Shown here: positions 24,881 to 33,105 of the stretch, one piece after another
Layout of the letters: every line of letters begins with the position of its first letter
How positions within the stretch are numbered: the stretch's first letter is position 1
NCBI GenBank assembly: GCA_017405875.1
Contig: JAFQZM010000017.1
Span: 124,001 to 188,000 of the forward strand
From: a bacterium
GTDB lineage: Bacteria; UBP6; UBA1177
Reading direction: 5' to 3'
DNA: 64,000 nt
Position numbers and translations under genes: made by a program
Notes under the pieces: generated by a model
The model's input: only the letters and a program-made list of their open reading frames with translations
Told to the model about the DNA's origin: nothing
The model's database searches: none

Positions 24881-26278
24881 ATGCTTGAGAGATTCGACAA
24901 TTATCAGTTGCTTTCAAAGATAGCGACGGGAGGAATGGCGGAGATTTTTCTTGCCAAACATGTGAATTCGCCTGTCAACTCGATGCCGATCGCGATCAAA
25001 AAAGTGCTGAAAAAATACAGCAACAATCCGATGCTTGTTAAGATGTTTCTTGCCGAGGCGAGGATAATCTGCAATATAAGCCACGAAAACATCGTTAAAA
25101 TCTACGATTTCGGAAAGTTCGACGATCAGTATTTCATTGCGATGGAATACGTTTTCGGGCAGAATCTGGGCGCGATAATCGAAAAACTCAAGGAAAGGGA
25201 TATGATCATGCCGCTCAATCTCACGATCGAGATAATTTCTGCGGTTCTATGCGGTCTCGACCACGCCCACAACGCTCAGGACAGAAACGGCAACTTCCTG
25301 AACATCGTCCACCTCGACATGAATCCGAACAACATCCTGATTTCCTACGAAGGAAAGATAAAAGTCGTCGATTTCGGTATCGCAAACGCGAATTACACAA
25401 AAAAATTCAAGGATGCTGCTGGAATTCAGGGAACTTATGCTTATCTTTCACCCGAACAGTGCAGCGGCAAGGCAGTCGACAGGCGCAGCGACATATTTTC
25501 GGTCGGAATAATCCTTTACGAAATGCTGACAGGTCAGACGCTTTTCAAGCAGCTTGACAACGATATGGCGATCATGAATGCGATTTTGAATGACGAGATC
25601 GAGCCGATAAACGAACTCATGCCGGAAATCGATCCGAATCTCGCCAGAATCGTTATGAAGGCGCTCGAAAAGAACCCGAACAGGCGTTACGCATCGGCGA
25701 TGGATATGCGCGAAGATCTGCTTAAAATCTACAATTCGCTTGAATTCGATCCAAACAGTGAAATGCTTCCAGCGTTCGTGAAAAAGCTTTTCCCTGCTCA
25801 TTTCATCAAGATGACGAAGATCATCGAACAGGCTCAGACCGAGTATCTGATGGATGAATTATTCAACAATATCGGTGAATTGGAAGACCTTGACCTCGAA
25901 GAGAAAAAGAAAACTGAAGAAGCGGCGCGTCAGAAGGAAGAGGCTGAAAGAAAGCGCGCGAAAAACAAGGCTTTCTTTTCAAAATTTGCTCTTATTTCAG
26001 GGATTGTCGCCGGGCTTGCGGTCATTGCGCTGATACTGAAATTCCTTTTTGTCGATCCCGATGTCAAAGTCGACATGATAACGGTTTTCTCGAATCCGGG
26101 AGGAGCGCAGATTTTTGTTGACGGCGAGGATACCGGCAAGGTGACACCCGCATCGCTTCAGCTGGAACACGGCAAAAAATATATCATTGATTTTATCAAG
26201 GACAATATGATAGGTACTCTTGAATTTACGCCGAGTTCAGAAAACCGTCAGATAAATATGCAGCTTAAACCAAGGTAA
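24881..26278 (+). CDS. Membrane Ser/Thr protein kinase with C-terminal PEGA domain
   Basis: A 465-residue Hanks-type kinase. The Gly loop A-T-G-G-M-A-E is at 16-22, the ATP-binding Lys at about 40, the catalytic loop H-L-D-M-N-P-N-N has Asp146 and Asn151, and D-F-G is at 164-166. The usual HRD Arg is Leu here, so it is a non-RD type. An acidic/basic juxtamembrane segment, one transmembrane helix (about 365-390) and an extracytoplasmic PEGA domain (about 400-463, S-N-P-G-G-A-Q-I-F-V-D-G) follow. This topology is usual in Myxococcota. The next gene begins 2 bases downstream. Substrates are not visible from the sequence. Confidence 0.93.
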   Translation: MLERFDNYQLLSKIATGGMAEIFLAKHVNSPVNSMPIAIKKVLKKYSNNPMLVKMFLAEARIICNISHENIVKIYDFGKFDDQYFIAMEYVFGQNLGAIIEKLKERDMIMPLNLTIEIISAVLCGLDHAHNAQDRNGNFLNIVHLDMNPNNILISYEGKIKVVDFGIANANYTKKFKDAAGIQGTYAYLSPEQCSGKAVDRRSDIFSVGIILYEMLTGQTLFKQLDNDMAIMNAILNDEIEPINELMPEIDPNLARIVMKALEKNPNRRYASAMDMREDLLKIYNSLEFDPNSEMLPAFVKKLFPAHFIKMTKIIEQAQTEYLMDELFNNIGELEDLDLEEKKKTEEAARQKEEAERKRAKNKAFFSKFALISGIVAGLAVIALILKFLFVDPDVKVDMITVFSNPGGAQIFVDGEDTGKVTPASLQLEHGKKYIIDFIKDNMIGTLEFTPSSENRQINMQLKPR

Positions 26279-26280
26279 AA

Positions 26281-27000
26281 ATGTCTTCCGCAGCGGTTAA
26301 AATTTCTCTGAAAAACGGCGAAACTGCTTTTTCCGAGCTCAATTCGGTCGATTTTATGGGGCTGTACCTCGATTTTTACGTGCAGAGTCCGGTCGAAGCT
26401 GTGCCGCAGGAGTGTTTTCCGAATCTCAAAAAACTGATTTCTTTCGCTCTTGCATATTTCCCGTTCATGCCGGAGGGCTGGAGTTTTGCGTGGAACGTCT
26501 CGATGCCAGTGCAGAAGCGCCGGCTTTTCTGCTGCGTTGATTCGGCAAACCGCACTTTTGTTGCGAAAACCCATTCATGGGAGCCTTCGCCTTACGAAAA
26601 AAATCCCAGGATGACGGTGCAGATGGTTTCCGATATTTCGGGAATGGAAAGCGTCACGATGGTCGACTGCGCAGAGAATGTTCCGTCGGATAAGATTTTA
26701 GGTGAGCTTTTTTCGAGATTTTTTTCCGACCAGTCGCAGAGTTTTCTGAAAATCTATGAAGAAGACGAAACTTTCGGGATAAAAAATACGGAAATTGATG
26801 AAGGCTCTGAAAATATTGAAGAAATTCAGGAGGTTGCATTCGCCTTCAGATGCGGCTGCACGAAAGAAAAAATCGCGAAAATTTTTCACAGAATGGCGCC
26901 TAAGGATATAGATTTTCTGTTCGAGCAGGAGCACACGCTTCAGGTCGAGTGTCCGAGATGCGGCTTTAAATACGGGATAAGAAAAAATGACATCAGATAA
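26281..27000 (+). CDS. Protein with Hsp33-like zinc-binding C-terminus
   Basis: In 239 residues the last 55 read like the redox-switch domain of Hsp33 (HslO): C-G-C near residue 190, a helical D-I-D-F-L-F-E segment, then C-P-R-C-G-F-K-Y. The four cysteines in C-x-C and C-x-x-C bind zinc in Hsp33. The first 180 residues do not look like the Hsp33 chaperone domain to me, and the whole is shorter than the usual 290 residues or so. It sits in a tight run with the kinase upstream (2 bases) and NAD kinase downstream (14-base overlap). A redox-responsive protein is the inference; a strongly diverged Hsp33 remains possible. Confidence 0.62.
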   Translation: MSSAAVKISLKNGETAFSELNSVDFMGLYLDFYVQSPVEAVPQECFPNLKKLISFALAYFPFMPEGWSFAWNVSMPVQKRRLFCCVDSANRTFVAKTHSWEPSPYEKNPRMTVQMVSDISGMESVTMVDCAENVPSDKILGELFSRFFSDQSQSFLKIYEEDETFGIKNTEIDEGSENIEEIQEVAFAFRCGCTKEKIAKIFHRMAPKDIDFLFEQEHTLQVECPRCGFKYGIRKNDIR

Positions 27001-27820
27001 AATTTCAAAAGTTTTCCTTTTTTTCAGGCGCGACGGCAGAAAGATCGCCGAGCAGCAGGAAACGCGGGCTTTTATAACCGAAAAAAGCAGGGAACTCGGT
27101 GTAAAAATCGTTGAAAACCCTGATGAGATCGAAGGATCCGACCTCGTCATCACGGTCGGCGGTGACGGAACTTTTCTTGCCGGAGCCTCTCTTGCTTTCG
27201 AGCGCAATATCCCGATAGCCGGAATAAATGTCGGTCAGTTAGGCTTCCTTGCCGAGATAAATCCTTGCGAAAAAACGATGATCACGAATCTTCTCAAGGG
27301 TGATTTCGACGTGAAACACCGCATGATGATGGATGTCAGGCTGATCCGCGAAAACAAAGAATTCGCCGCGTTCACGGCACTCAACGAAGTGACGATAATC
27401 CGCGACATCAACGTTTCTCCGATGCTCTGCTTCGGGATCGAATACAACGATGAAGAGATGCCGCAGTACAAGTGCGACGGGCTTATAGCGGCAACGCCGA
27501 CAGGTTCTACTGCATACAATCTTTCCTGCAACGGGCCGATAATTTATCCGGGAGACGAATCTTTCGTCATCAACGCGGTCGCACCGCACGCTCTGACACA
27601 CAGGCCGATCGTTCTTCCGGCATCCGGGTCGATCCGCGTCACTTTGAAGGAGTGCGTTCTCGGATTCCTCACCTGTGACGGCAAAAATTCGGTCAAAGTA
27701 TGCGAAAACGATGTCGTGCTTATCCGCAGGAACGAACGCGATCTGAGCGTCGTTTCAAACCCTGAAAGGAGTTTCTTCGAGATCCTTTCTGAAAGGCTCC
27801 ATCTTGGAAAGAGGTTGTGA
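26987..27820 (+). CDS. nadK: NAD kinase
   Basis: This enzyme phosphorylates NAD to NADP. The 277-residue protein shows the family motifs in order: G-G-D-G-T-F-L near residue 63, N-V-G-Q-L-G-F-L near 83, N-E-V-T-I near 130, and the T-P-T-G-S-T-A-Y loop near 168. Length is standard. It overlaps the preceding gene by 14 bases and the following Smr gene by one base (TGATG), so expression is coupled. Confidence 0.96.
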   Translation: MTSDKISKVFLFFRRDGRKIAEQQETRAFITEKSRELGVKIVENPDEIEGSDLVITVGGDGTFLAGASLAFERNIPIAGINVGQLGFLAEINPCEKTMITNLLKGDFDVKHRMMMDVRLIRENKEFAAFTALNEVTIIRDINVSPMLCFGIEYNDEEMPQYKCDGLIAATPTGSTAYNLSCNGPIIYPGDESFVINAVAPHALTHRPIVLPASGSIRVTLKECVLGFLTCDGKNSVKVCENDVVLIRRNERDLSVVSNPERSFFEILSERLHLGKRL

Positions 27821-28290
27821 TGAGTAAAAAATTCCAAAACAATAGTACAATGAATTTTGCCGAGATCTTTTCAGGCAAAACCGAAAAGAAAGAGGCTGAA
27901 AAAGAGAGTTTTGCCGACCTTCTCGAAGAATATTCCGACATCGATTTCGAAATCCACAAACGCGAGAAGGAATCAAGCGCCGAAGAGCAGAAGGAGTTTT
28001 TCAGACCGCGCAGTGAAAATGTTTTTCCCGAATTCGAGATCGATCTCCACGGACTGACGCAGGATGAGGCTGAAAAAGTGGTCGAAACCAATGTCCGAGC
28101 CATGAAAAGCGGCAGAATCTATAAAATCCGTATCGTCACCGGCAAAGGACTTCATTCAAAAAGCTCGCCCGTTCTCAGAAACGCGATCGACATTCTCCTC
28201 AGACAGCTCAAAAAAGAAGGGTGCTGCTCGAAAATCGAGTGGGACAAAAAAAGTGTCGAAGAGTCGGGGCAGGTTGACGTTATTGCTTAA
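27820..28290 (+). CDS. Smr-domain protein
   Basis: The ATG at 27820 overlaps the nadK stop. In 156 residues, an acidic N-terminal region precedes a C-terminal Smr domain (about 75-156) with I-D-L-H-G-L-T near 75 and I-V-T-G-K-G-L-H-S near 107. Free-standing Smr proteins, related to the MutS2 tail, are nucleases acting on DNA or on stalled-ribosome mRNA. The D-L-H-G-L and T-G-K-G motifs that matter for activity are intact. It ends 20 bases before a hairpin region. Confidence 0.88.
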   Translation: MSKKFQNNSTMNFAEIFSGKTEKKEAEKESFADLLEEYSDIDFEIHKREKESSAEEQKEFFRPRSENVFPEFEIDLHGLTQDEAEKVVETNVRAMKSGRIYKIRIVTGKGLHSKSSPVLRNAIDILLRQLKKEGCCSKIEWDKKSVEESGQVDVIA

Positions 28291-28310
28291 TTGCGCCGCT
28301 GATTATTTGC

Positions 28311-28361
28311 CGTAATACCGCAATTACGAAATAACGTTATTACGATGCGCCACACCCTTTT
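28311..28361. terminator. Hairpin-rich convergent region between Smr and sirtuin genes
   Basis: CGTAAT (28311-28316) pairs with ATTACG (28323-28328), and a 12-base perfect palindrome AATAACGTTATT follows at 28330-28341. A run of five T comes at 28358-28362 on the + strand. It lies between two converging genes and may end both transcripts, although the stems are AT-rich. Confidence 0.4.
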
Positions 28362-28364
28362 TAA

Positions 28365-29105
28365 TTACGAAATTTCCGAAAAAACTTTGCCTATCGGCTG
28401 ATTGATTTCAAGGTCGTTCACCGGATCGAGCTTGTAGACGAGGTGTTCTTTGTTGACGATGACAAGGTGTCTGCCTCTGAAATAGCCAACGTATGATGCC
28501 GCGGGATAGACTGAAAGCGAGGTGCCGCCGATGATCAGCATGTCGGCTGATGAGATTGCTGCAATCGCCTTTGTGACGGCCTCTGCCGGAAGCTGTTCTT
28601 CGTAAAGTGTGACATCGCAGCGTATTATTCCACCGCAGTCGCAGCGCGGAATCTGTTCTTTCGATTCGAAAATGTAGTCTGCCGGATATTTCTTTCCGCA
28701 TTTTGCGCAGTAGTTGCGTGTCGTCGTGCCGTGGATCTCGTAGACATTTTTGCTTCCCGCTTTCTGGTGGAGTCCGTCGATATTCTGAGTGACAACGGCT
28801 TTGAGTCTGCCGCGTTTTTCAAGTTCGGCAAGAAAGTAGTGCGCCGCATTCGGTTGGACATTTCTTGCGTCCATTTTCTGCCTGTAGAACTCGAAAAATA
28901 CGTCAGGGTGATCGACAAGGCAGCTGTGGCTCAGCAAGTATTCCGGCCTGTATTTTTCGAACTGGACGTCGTGCTGGTTGTATAGGCCGTCCTTGCTTCT
29001 GAAATCGGGAACGCCGCTTTCGGTCGATACTCCGGCGCCTCCGAAAAATACGATGTTTTCCGATCCTTCGATGAAATCTCTCAGTTTTTTGATTTTTTCG
29101 TCCAT
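28365..29105 (-). CDS. cobB: Sir2-family NAD-dependent protein deacylase
   Basis: The start at 29105 has a GGAGG ribosome site, and a longer frame into the upstream gene was rejected. The 246-residue protein shows G-A-G-V-S near residue 21, S-G-V-P-D-F-R, T-Q-N-I-D near 106, and the catalytic His in E-I-H-G. The zinc Cys pairs are C-A-K-C and C-D-C. The Tyr/Arg pair that selects succinyl groups in CobB-like class III sirtuins was not evident, so acyl preference is open. It lies 13 bases downstream of the EGF-like lipoprotein gene on the same strand and may be co-transcribed with it. Confidence 0.93.
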   Translation of the reverse strand: MDEKIKKLRDFIEGSENIVFFGGAGVSTESGVPDFRSKDGLYNQHDVQFEKYRPEYLLSHSCLVDHPDVFFEFYRQKMDARNVQPNAAHYFLAELEKRGRLKAVVTQNIDGLHQKAGSKNVYEIHGTTTRNYCAKCGKKYPADYIFESKEQIPRCDCGGIIRCDVTLYEEQLPAEAVTKAIAAISSADMLIIGGTSLSVYPAASYVGYFRGRHLVIVNKEHLVYKLDPVNDLEINQPIGKVFSEIS

Positions 29106-29118
29106 TTTATCCTCCGGT

Positions 29119-30225
29119 TTACTCTTTTTTAACGCATTTGGAACCGTTCCACTCATAGTCGTCTTCAAGGCATCTCGTGCAGCGGATATTTTGAGTGATG
29201 CTGTCATTTGGAATGCATACGGTTTCTATTGCTCCGTTGCTGAAATTTACCGCCCAGAAGCATGCTGATTCCGGATCGTATGATGATCCCGACCAAAATG
29301 TTTCCGAATCTCCTATTATGCTGTATATGCCGCTGTCATTCTGGCTGCAGCCTTCGCAGTAGTCACTGTAACAGCTCTCGTCATAGCATTCTTCGGAAAT
29401 CTCACAGCTTCCGTTTGTTTCGGTGTAGCTGCATTTCCGGATCAATGTTCTCAGCTGGCTTATCGAAGGCGTTTCCCAATCGTACAAGTGTCCCTCAGAG
29501 AGATTTTTGCATTTTTGGTGGTATTTATTATCGCGGTATTTCGATGACCAGATGAGTCCTGTTGAAGAGTCTTTGCACGGAACAGAGTCTCCGGGACCGC
29601 ATTCGTTCATTTCAATGCACTCTTCACCGTTCCAGCGGAATCCGGTTTTGCAGATGCAGGTGTATTCACTTGCAGATTTCGGGATACATTCTTTCAAATT
29701 TTGAAGATTTCCGCACGGATTCGGTTTGCACGGGTTGACACATTTGCGCGGATCCCAGAAATAATTTTCCTCGCAACCGCAGACATAATGCTGCTCATCG
29801 TCCTCATTCCATCCGTCTTCCTTTTCACAAACTCCTGTCGAATGGCTGATATCTTTGCAGGGGTTGGGGTCGCACAGGTCGATACACTTCAATTCGTCAT
29901 CTCCCCAGAAAAAGCCCTTTTCGCATTTGCAGTCGTATTTGTTGTAGTTTGATGCTGTGCAGACGCCTGTTGAGCCTGTGATGTCGCACGGTTTGCTTTC
30001 ACACGGATCTACGCATTTTTTTTCGGATTTGCGCGGATCCCATAAATAATTTCCTTCGCATACGCAGGAAAAATCCTCTCCGCCCCAGCCTTCTTCTTCG
30101 CAGATATCTGTTGCATGTTCAATATCATAGCACGGATTGGGTTCACACCCTTTTTTGTCTTTTTTCCAGCAGCCTGAAACCGAAAAAATCAAAATCAATA
30201 TGAAAATTATGGAAAGTTTTTTCAT
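29119..30225 (-). CDS. Cys-rich lipoprotein with EGF-like repeats and a DUF1566-like domain
   Basis: A 368-residue protein with lipobox VSGC (Cys19). Four EGF-like repeats of about 45 residues follow (roughly 25-205), each with the pattern C-x-P-N/K-P-C and then C-x-C-x-x-x-Y/F-x-W-D-P-R. About residues 205-350 form a domain with S-S-T-G-L-I-W, W-x-x-P and F-W-S-G-S-S-Y motifs, typical of the DUF1566/Lcl C-terminal domain. A final Cys pair ends the protein. This Ca/EGF-plus-lectin-like layout suggests a surface-exposed adhesion or binding protein with many disulfides. The ligand is unknown. The ribosome site is GGAG, 7 bases before the ATG. Confidence 0.82.
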   Translation of the reverse strand: MKKLSIIFILILIFSVSGCWKKDKKGCEPNPCYDIEHATDICEEEGWGGEDFSCVCEGNYLWDPRKSEKKCVDPCESKPCDITGSTGVCTASNYNKYDCKCEKGFFWGDDELKCIDLCDPNPCKDISHSTGVCEKEDGWNEDDEQHYVCGCEENYFWDPRKCVNPCKPNPCGNLQNLKECIPKSASEYTCICKTGFRWNGEECIEMNECGPGDSVPCKDSSTGLIWSSKYRDNKYHQKCKNLSEGHLYDWETPSISQLRTLIRKCSYTETNGSCEISEECYDESCYSDYCEGCSQNDSGIYSIIGDSETFWSGSSYDPESACFWAVNFSNGAIETVCIPNDSITQNIRCTRCLEDDYEWNGSKCVKKE

Positions 30226-30397
30226 TACGGATCTCCGTCATCGAAAAAAGACCAACAATTTTAAATGAAACGCGATTTTATTCAAGAAAAAAACACTCTC
30301 TGCGGCGGTTTGAAAAACAAACTTTTTTAAGTTAGTTTTATTTTTTACAAATATTTAAAATAAAGAAAATTTTTCTTTCAATTTTTGTTTTCTTTAC

Positions 30398-30403
30398 TAT
30401 AAT
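30398..30403 (+). promoter_or_regulatory. Candidate -10 element for the Fic gene in a divergent AT-rich gap
   Basis: The 210-base gap between the divergent lipoprotein and Fic genes is strongly AT-rich with T and A runs. TATAAT at 30398 is followed by ATTCGGCG, the GC-rich discriminator seen at other promoters in the window. No convincing -35 is visible. The leftward promoter for the lipoprotein was not resolved. Confidence 0.4.
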
Positions 30404-30435
30404 ATTCGGCGTCCGGTTTTTTTGGGGTGCAGAAA

Positions 30436-31308
30436 ATGAGCAAAATTTCGATCCGTTTTTTCAACGACCGCGAGGTCAGAGCAGTATGGGACGAGGAAAA
30501 TTCCAAGTGGTGGTTTTCCGCTATCGATATAATTCAGGCGATCAACAACGAACCTGATTATGTCAAAGCCGGAAACTATTGGAGGTGGCTTAAAAAGAAA
30601 TTTTCAACCGACAATGTTCAACTCGTGAGTGTCACTCACGACTTCAAATTTAAGGCGCCTGATGGAAAAGAGCGTGCGGCAGACGCGCTTGACTATGATG
30701 CCGTTCAGATCATGGCAAAGCATTTTCCAAACAACAATGCCGTAAATTTTCTTGATTGGTTTAATTACAGCGACAATACCATTGACGGCCAGAGTAAGAA
30801 AAAGGCATATACATTTCTTCAAAGCAATCTTGTTGCGGATAAAGATATCGGAACGACTAAAGCACTGCTGCAAATTCATGCATACATTTTCGGCGGTCTT
30901 TACGATTTCGCGGGGAAGATCAGAACCGTAAATATTTCCAAAGGCGGTTTCAAGTTCGCGGCGGCGGAGTATCTGCCGAAAACTCTGGAGAAGATCGAGA
31001 AAATGCCCGAAAACACATTCGACGAGATCGTGGATAAATACGTTGAAATGAATGTCGCGCACCCTTTCCGTGAGGGTAACGGCCGCACAACGCGTATCTG
31101 GCTCGATCTTATGCTCAAGCGCAGCCTGAAGAGATGTGTCGACTGGAGTCAGATCAACAAATACGATTATCTTTCAGCGATGTCGGAAAGCATTCTTGAT
31201 TCCACAAAAATCAACGGACTTCTGAAAAATGCTCTCACCGATAAGATCAACGACCGCGAAATGTTTATGAAAGGGATCGACTATTCGTATTATTACGAAG
31301 AAGCTTAA
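30436..31308 (+). CDS. Fic-domain protein fused to a Bro-N-like domain
   Basis: The ATG at 30436 (a GTG at 30427 is possible) gives 290 residues. Residues 1-110 resemble the Bro-N domain of phage antirepressors: I-R-F-F-N-D-R-E-V-R, W-W-F-S-A-I-D-I-I, and Y-W-R-W-L-K. Residues about 115-290 are a Fic domain with G-K-I-R-T-V-N-I-S-K and the complete active motif HPFREGNGRTTR at 209-220. Fic enzymes transfer AMP or other phospho-groups to target proteins. I see no inhibitory (S/T)xxxE(G/N) helix and no antitoxin gene beside it, so the Bro-N part may control it. It looks like an accessory, phage-related gene. Confidence 0.9.
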   Translation: MSKISIRFFNDREVRAVWDEENSKWWFSAIDIIQAINNEPDYVKAGNYWRWLKKKFSTDNVQLVSVTHDFKFKAPDGKERAADALDYDAVQIMAKHFPNNNAVNFLDWFNYSDNTIDGQSKKKAYTFLQSNLVADKDIGTTKALLQIHAYIFGGLYDFAGKIRTVNISKGGFKFAAAEYLPKTLEKIEKMPENTFDEIVDKYVEMNVAHPFREGNGRTTRIWLDLMLKRSLKRCVDWSQINKYDYLSAMSESILDSTKINGLLKNALTDKINDREMFMKGIDYSYYYEEA

Positions 31309-31330
31309 AGCCGCGGTTTCAAAAGAAATT

Positions 31331-31360
31331 TTGCTTTTTCACTTTTTGTAGGGTTATATT
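31331..31360 (+). promoter_or_regulatory. Candidate promoter for the REC-EAL gene
   Basis: TTGCTT (31331-31336) and TATATT (31355-31360) have 18-base spacing and the discriminator CCCGCCG. The pair lies 39 bases before the ATG and closely resembles the promoter at 14955. Confidence 0.55.
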
Positions 31361-31398
31361 CCCGCCGTTTTTGTTTTTTTATTTTCCGAGAGGGAAAA

Positions 31399-33105
31399 AT
31401 GGACGAACAGAATATAAAAGAAGGAATACATAAGTTGAAGCGGACGGTGCTCGTTGTTGACGACGAGCTTATAAACCGCGAGCTTCTGGGGGAGATACTT
31501 CAGCAGAAATACGATGTTATTTATGCCGAGAACGGAAGAAAGGCGATTGACATCGTCAGAAAAATTCCTGGAAGGATATCTCTGGTGCTGCTTGATCTTC
31601 TTATGCCGGAAGTCAACGGCTACGAAGTCCTCAAGGCAATGCAGGCCGATCCGAAGCTGAGAAAAATTCCGGTCATCGTTCTTACGTCCGAAAAGAATGC
31701 AGAAGTCGAAAGCCTTCAGCTCGGTGCGACCGATTTCATTCCGAAACCTTACAATATGCCCGAAGTCATCATGGCGCGCGTTCAGCGTTCCATCGAACTC
31801 GCAGAGGACAGCGACATAATCCTGGCGACTGAAACAGACCGCCTGACGGGGCTTTACAACAAGGATTTCTTCTTCCAGTACTGCACTAAAAGCGATGTAT
31901 ATGTGCCGGGAAGGCAGATGGATGCGATAGCTGTCAATGTTTCTCGCTTTCACCTTGTCAACGAACTCAAGGGAAGGGCTTTCGGCGACAAAATTCTCTG
32001 CGCTCTCGCTGATGAGATCAAGTATTTCGCTTTTCAGAGCGAAGGGCTTGCCGGGCGCGGCGGTTCCGACCTTTTCCTGGTCTATCTGCCTCACTGCGAC
32101 TCGCACAGGGATTTTCTCGAGAGCATAAGTGATGCTACGGCTGAGATCGCAGGCGAGGGAAGGATAAACCTGAGGATGGGAGTCTATCAGAATGTCGATT
32201 TCTCAATCAGTATGGAGGAGCGTTTCGACAAGGCCAACATAGCATGCAATACGCTGAGAAAAAGTGCCTCGGAACACTATGCACTGTATGACTCGAACCT
32301 GCATGAGAAGGAGCTTTTCGCGGAAAAACTCATACACGAGGTCGATGATGCGCTGGCCGGAAGACAGTTCAAAGTGGTTTATCAGCCGAAATTCAACATA
32401 AAAGGTGACGAGCCGCGTCTCTGCAGTGCCGAAGCCCTTGTCAGATGGAACCATCCCGAGCTCGGTATGATAAGCCCGGGAACATTTATCCCGCTTTTTG
32501 AGGAAAACGGTCTCATCAGCAGGCTTGACGACTATATCTGGCGCGAAGTGGCTCATCAGATAAAAATCTGGAAAGAGGAGATCGGCATGACGGTCCCTGT
32601 TTCGGTCAATGTTTCGAGAATAGATCTTCTGTCGCCGAACTACGAGAAAAACATGCTTGAGCTTGTTCATGACAACTCGCTTCAGCCCTCGGACATGCTG
32701 CTTGAAATCACCGAATCGGCATACACGGAAAACTCTGAGCGCATAATCGAGATAGCAAATTCGCTGAGGGCGCGCGGCTTCAAACTTGAAATGGACGACT
32801 TCGGTTCAGGCTATTCGTCGCTCAACATGCTTGCATCCCTGCCGATCGATGCGCTTAAACTTGACATGAAATTCGTCCGCCGCATCTGCGAGAACGCCAA
32901 GGATCTGAGGATGGTCCAGCTTATGATAGAGATTGCGGCATTCCTGAATGTTCCCGTTATCGCAGAAGGTGTCGAGACTGAGGAACAGTACAGGCTTTTG
33001 AAGGAGAACGGCTGCGACATAATCCAGGGATACTATTTCTCGAAGCCGCTTCCGGTTGATCAATTTTCCGAAATGATAGAAAAAGAGGGGAGGAAGAGAT
33101 GCTGA
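31399..33105 (+). CDS. Response regulator with degenerate GGDEF and intact EAL domain
   Basis: The 568 residues hold a REC domain (about 15-135; acidic pair Asp21-Asp22, phospho-acceptor Asp66, K-P near 117), a GGDEF-type domain (about 150-300) and an EAL domain (about 315-560). The cyclase signature reads G-G-S-D-L instead of G-G-D-E-F, so diguanylate cyclase activity is unlikely. The EAL domain keeps E-A-L-V-R-W, E-I-T-E-S, D-D-F-G-S-G and A-E-G-V-E-T, so c-di-GMP breakdown is expected. Phosphorylation of REC probably tunes it. Its 3' end overlaps the Hpt gene by 7 bases, and hybrid kinases lie on the opposite strand next door. Confidence 0.92.
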   Translation: MDEQNIKEGIHKLKRTVLVVDDELINRELLGEILQQKYDVIYAENGRKAIDIVRKIPGRISLVLLDLLMPEVNGYEVLKAMQADPKLRKIPVIVLTSEKNAEVESLQLGATDFIPKPYNMPEVIMARVQRSIELAEDSDIILATETDRLTGLYNKDFFFQYCTKSDVYVPGRQMDAIAVNVSRFHLVNELKGRAFGDKILCALADEIKYFAFQSEGLAGRGGSDLFLVYLPHCDSHRDFLESISDATAEIAGEGRINLRMGVYQNVDFSISMEERFDKANIACNTLRKSASEHYALYDSNLHEKELFAEKLIHEVDDALAGRQFKVVYQPKFNIKGDEPRLCSAEALVRWNHPELGMISPGTFIPLFEENGLISRLDDYIWREVAHQIKIWKEEIGMTVPVSVNVSRIDLLSPNYEKNMLELVHDNSLQPSDMLLEITESAYTENSERIIEIANSLRARGFKLEMDDFGSGYSSLNMLASLPIDALKLDMKFVRRICENAKDLRMVQLMIEIAAFLNVPVIAEGVETEEQYRLLKENGCDIIQGYYFSKPLPVDQFSEMIEKEGRKRC

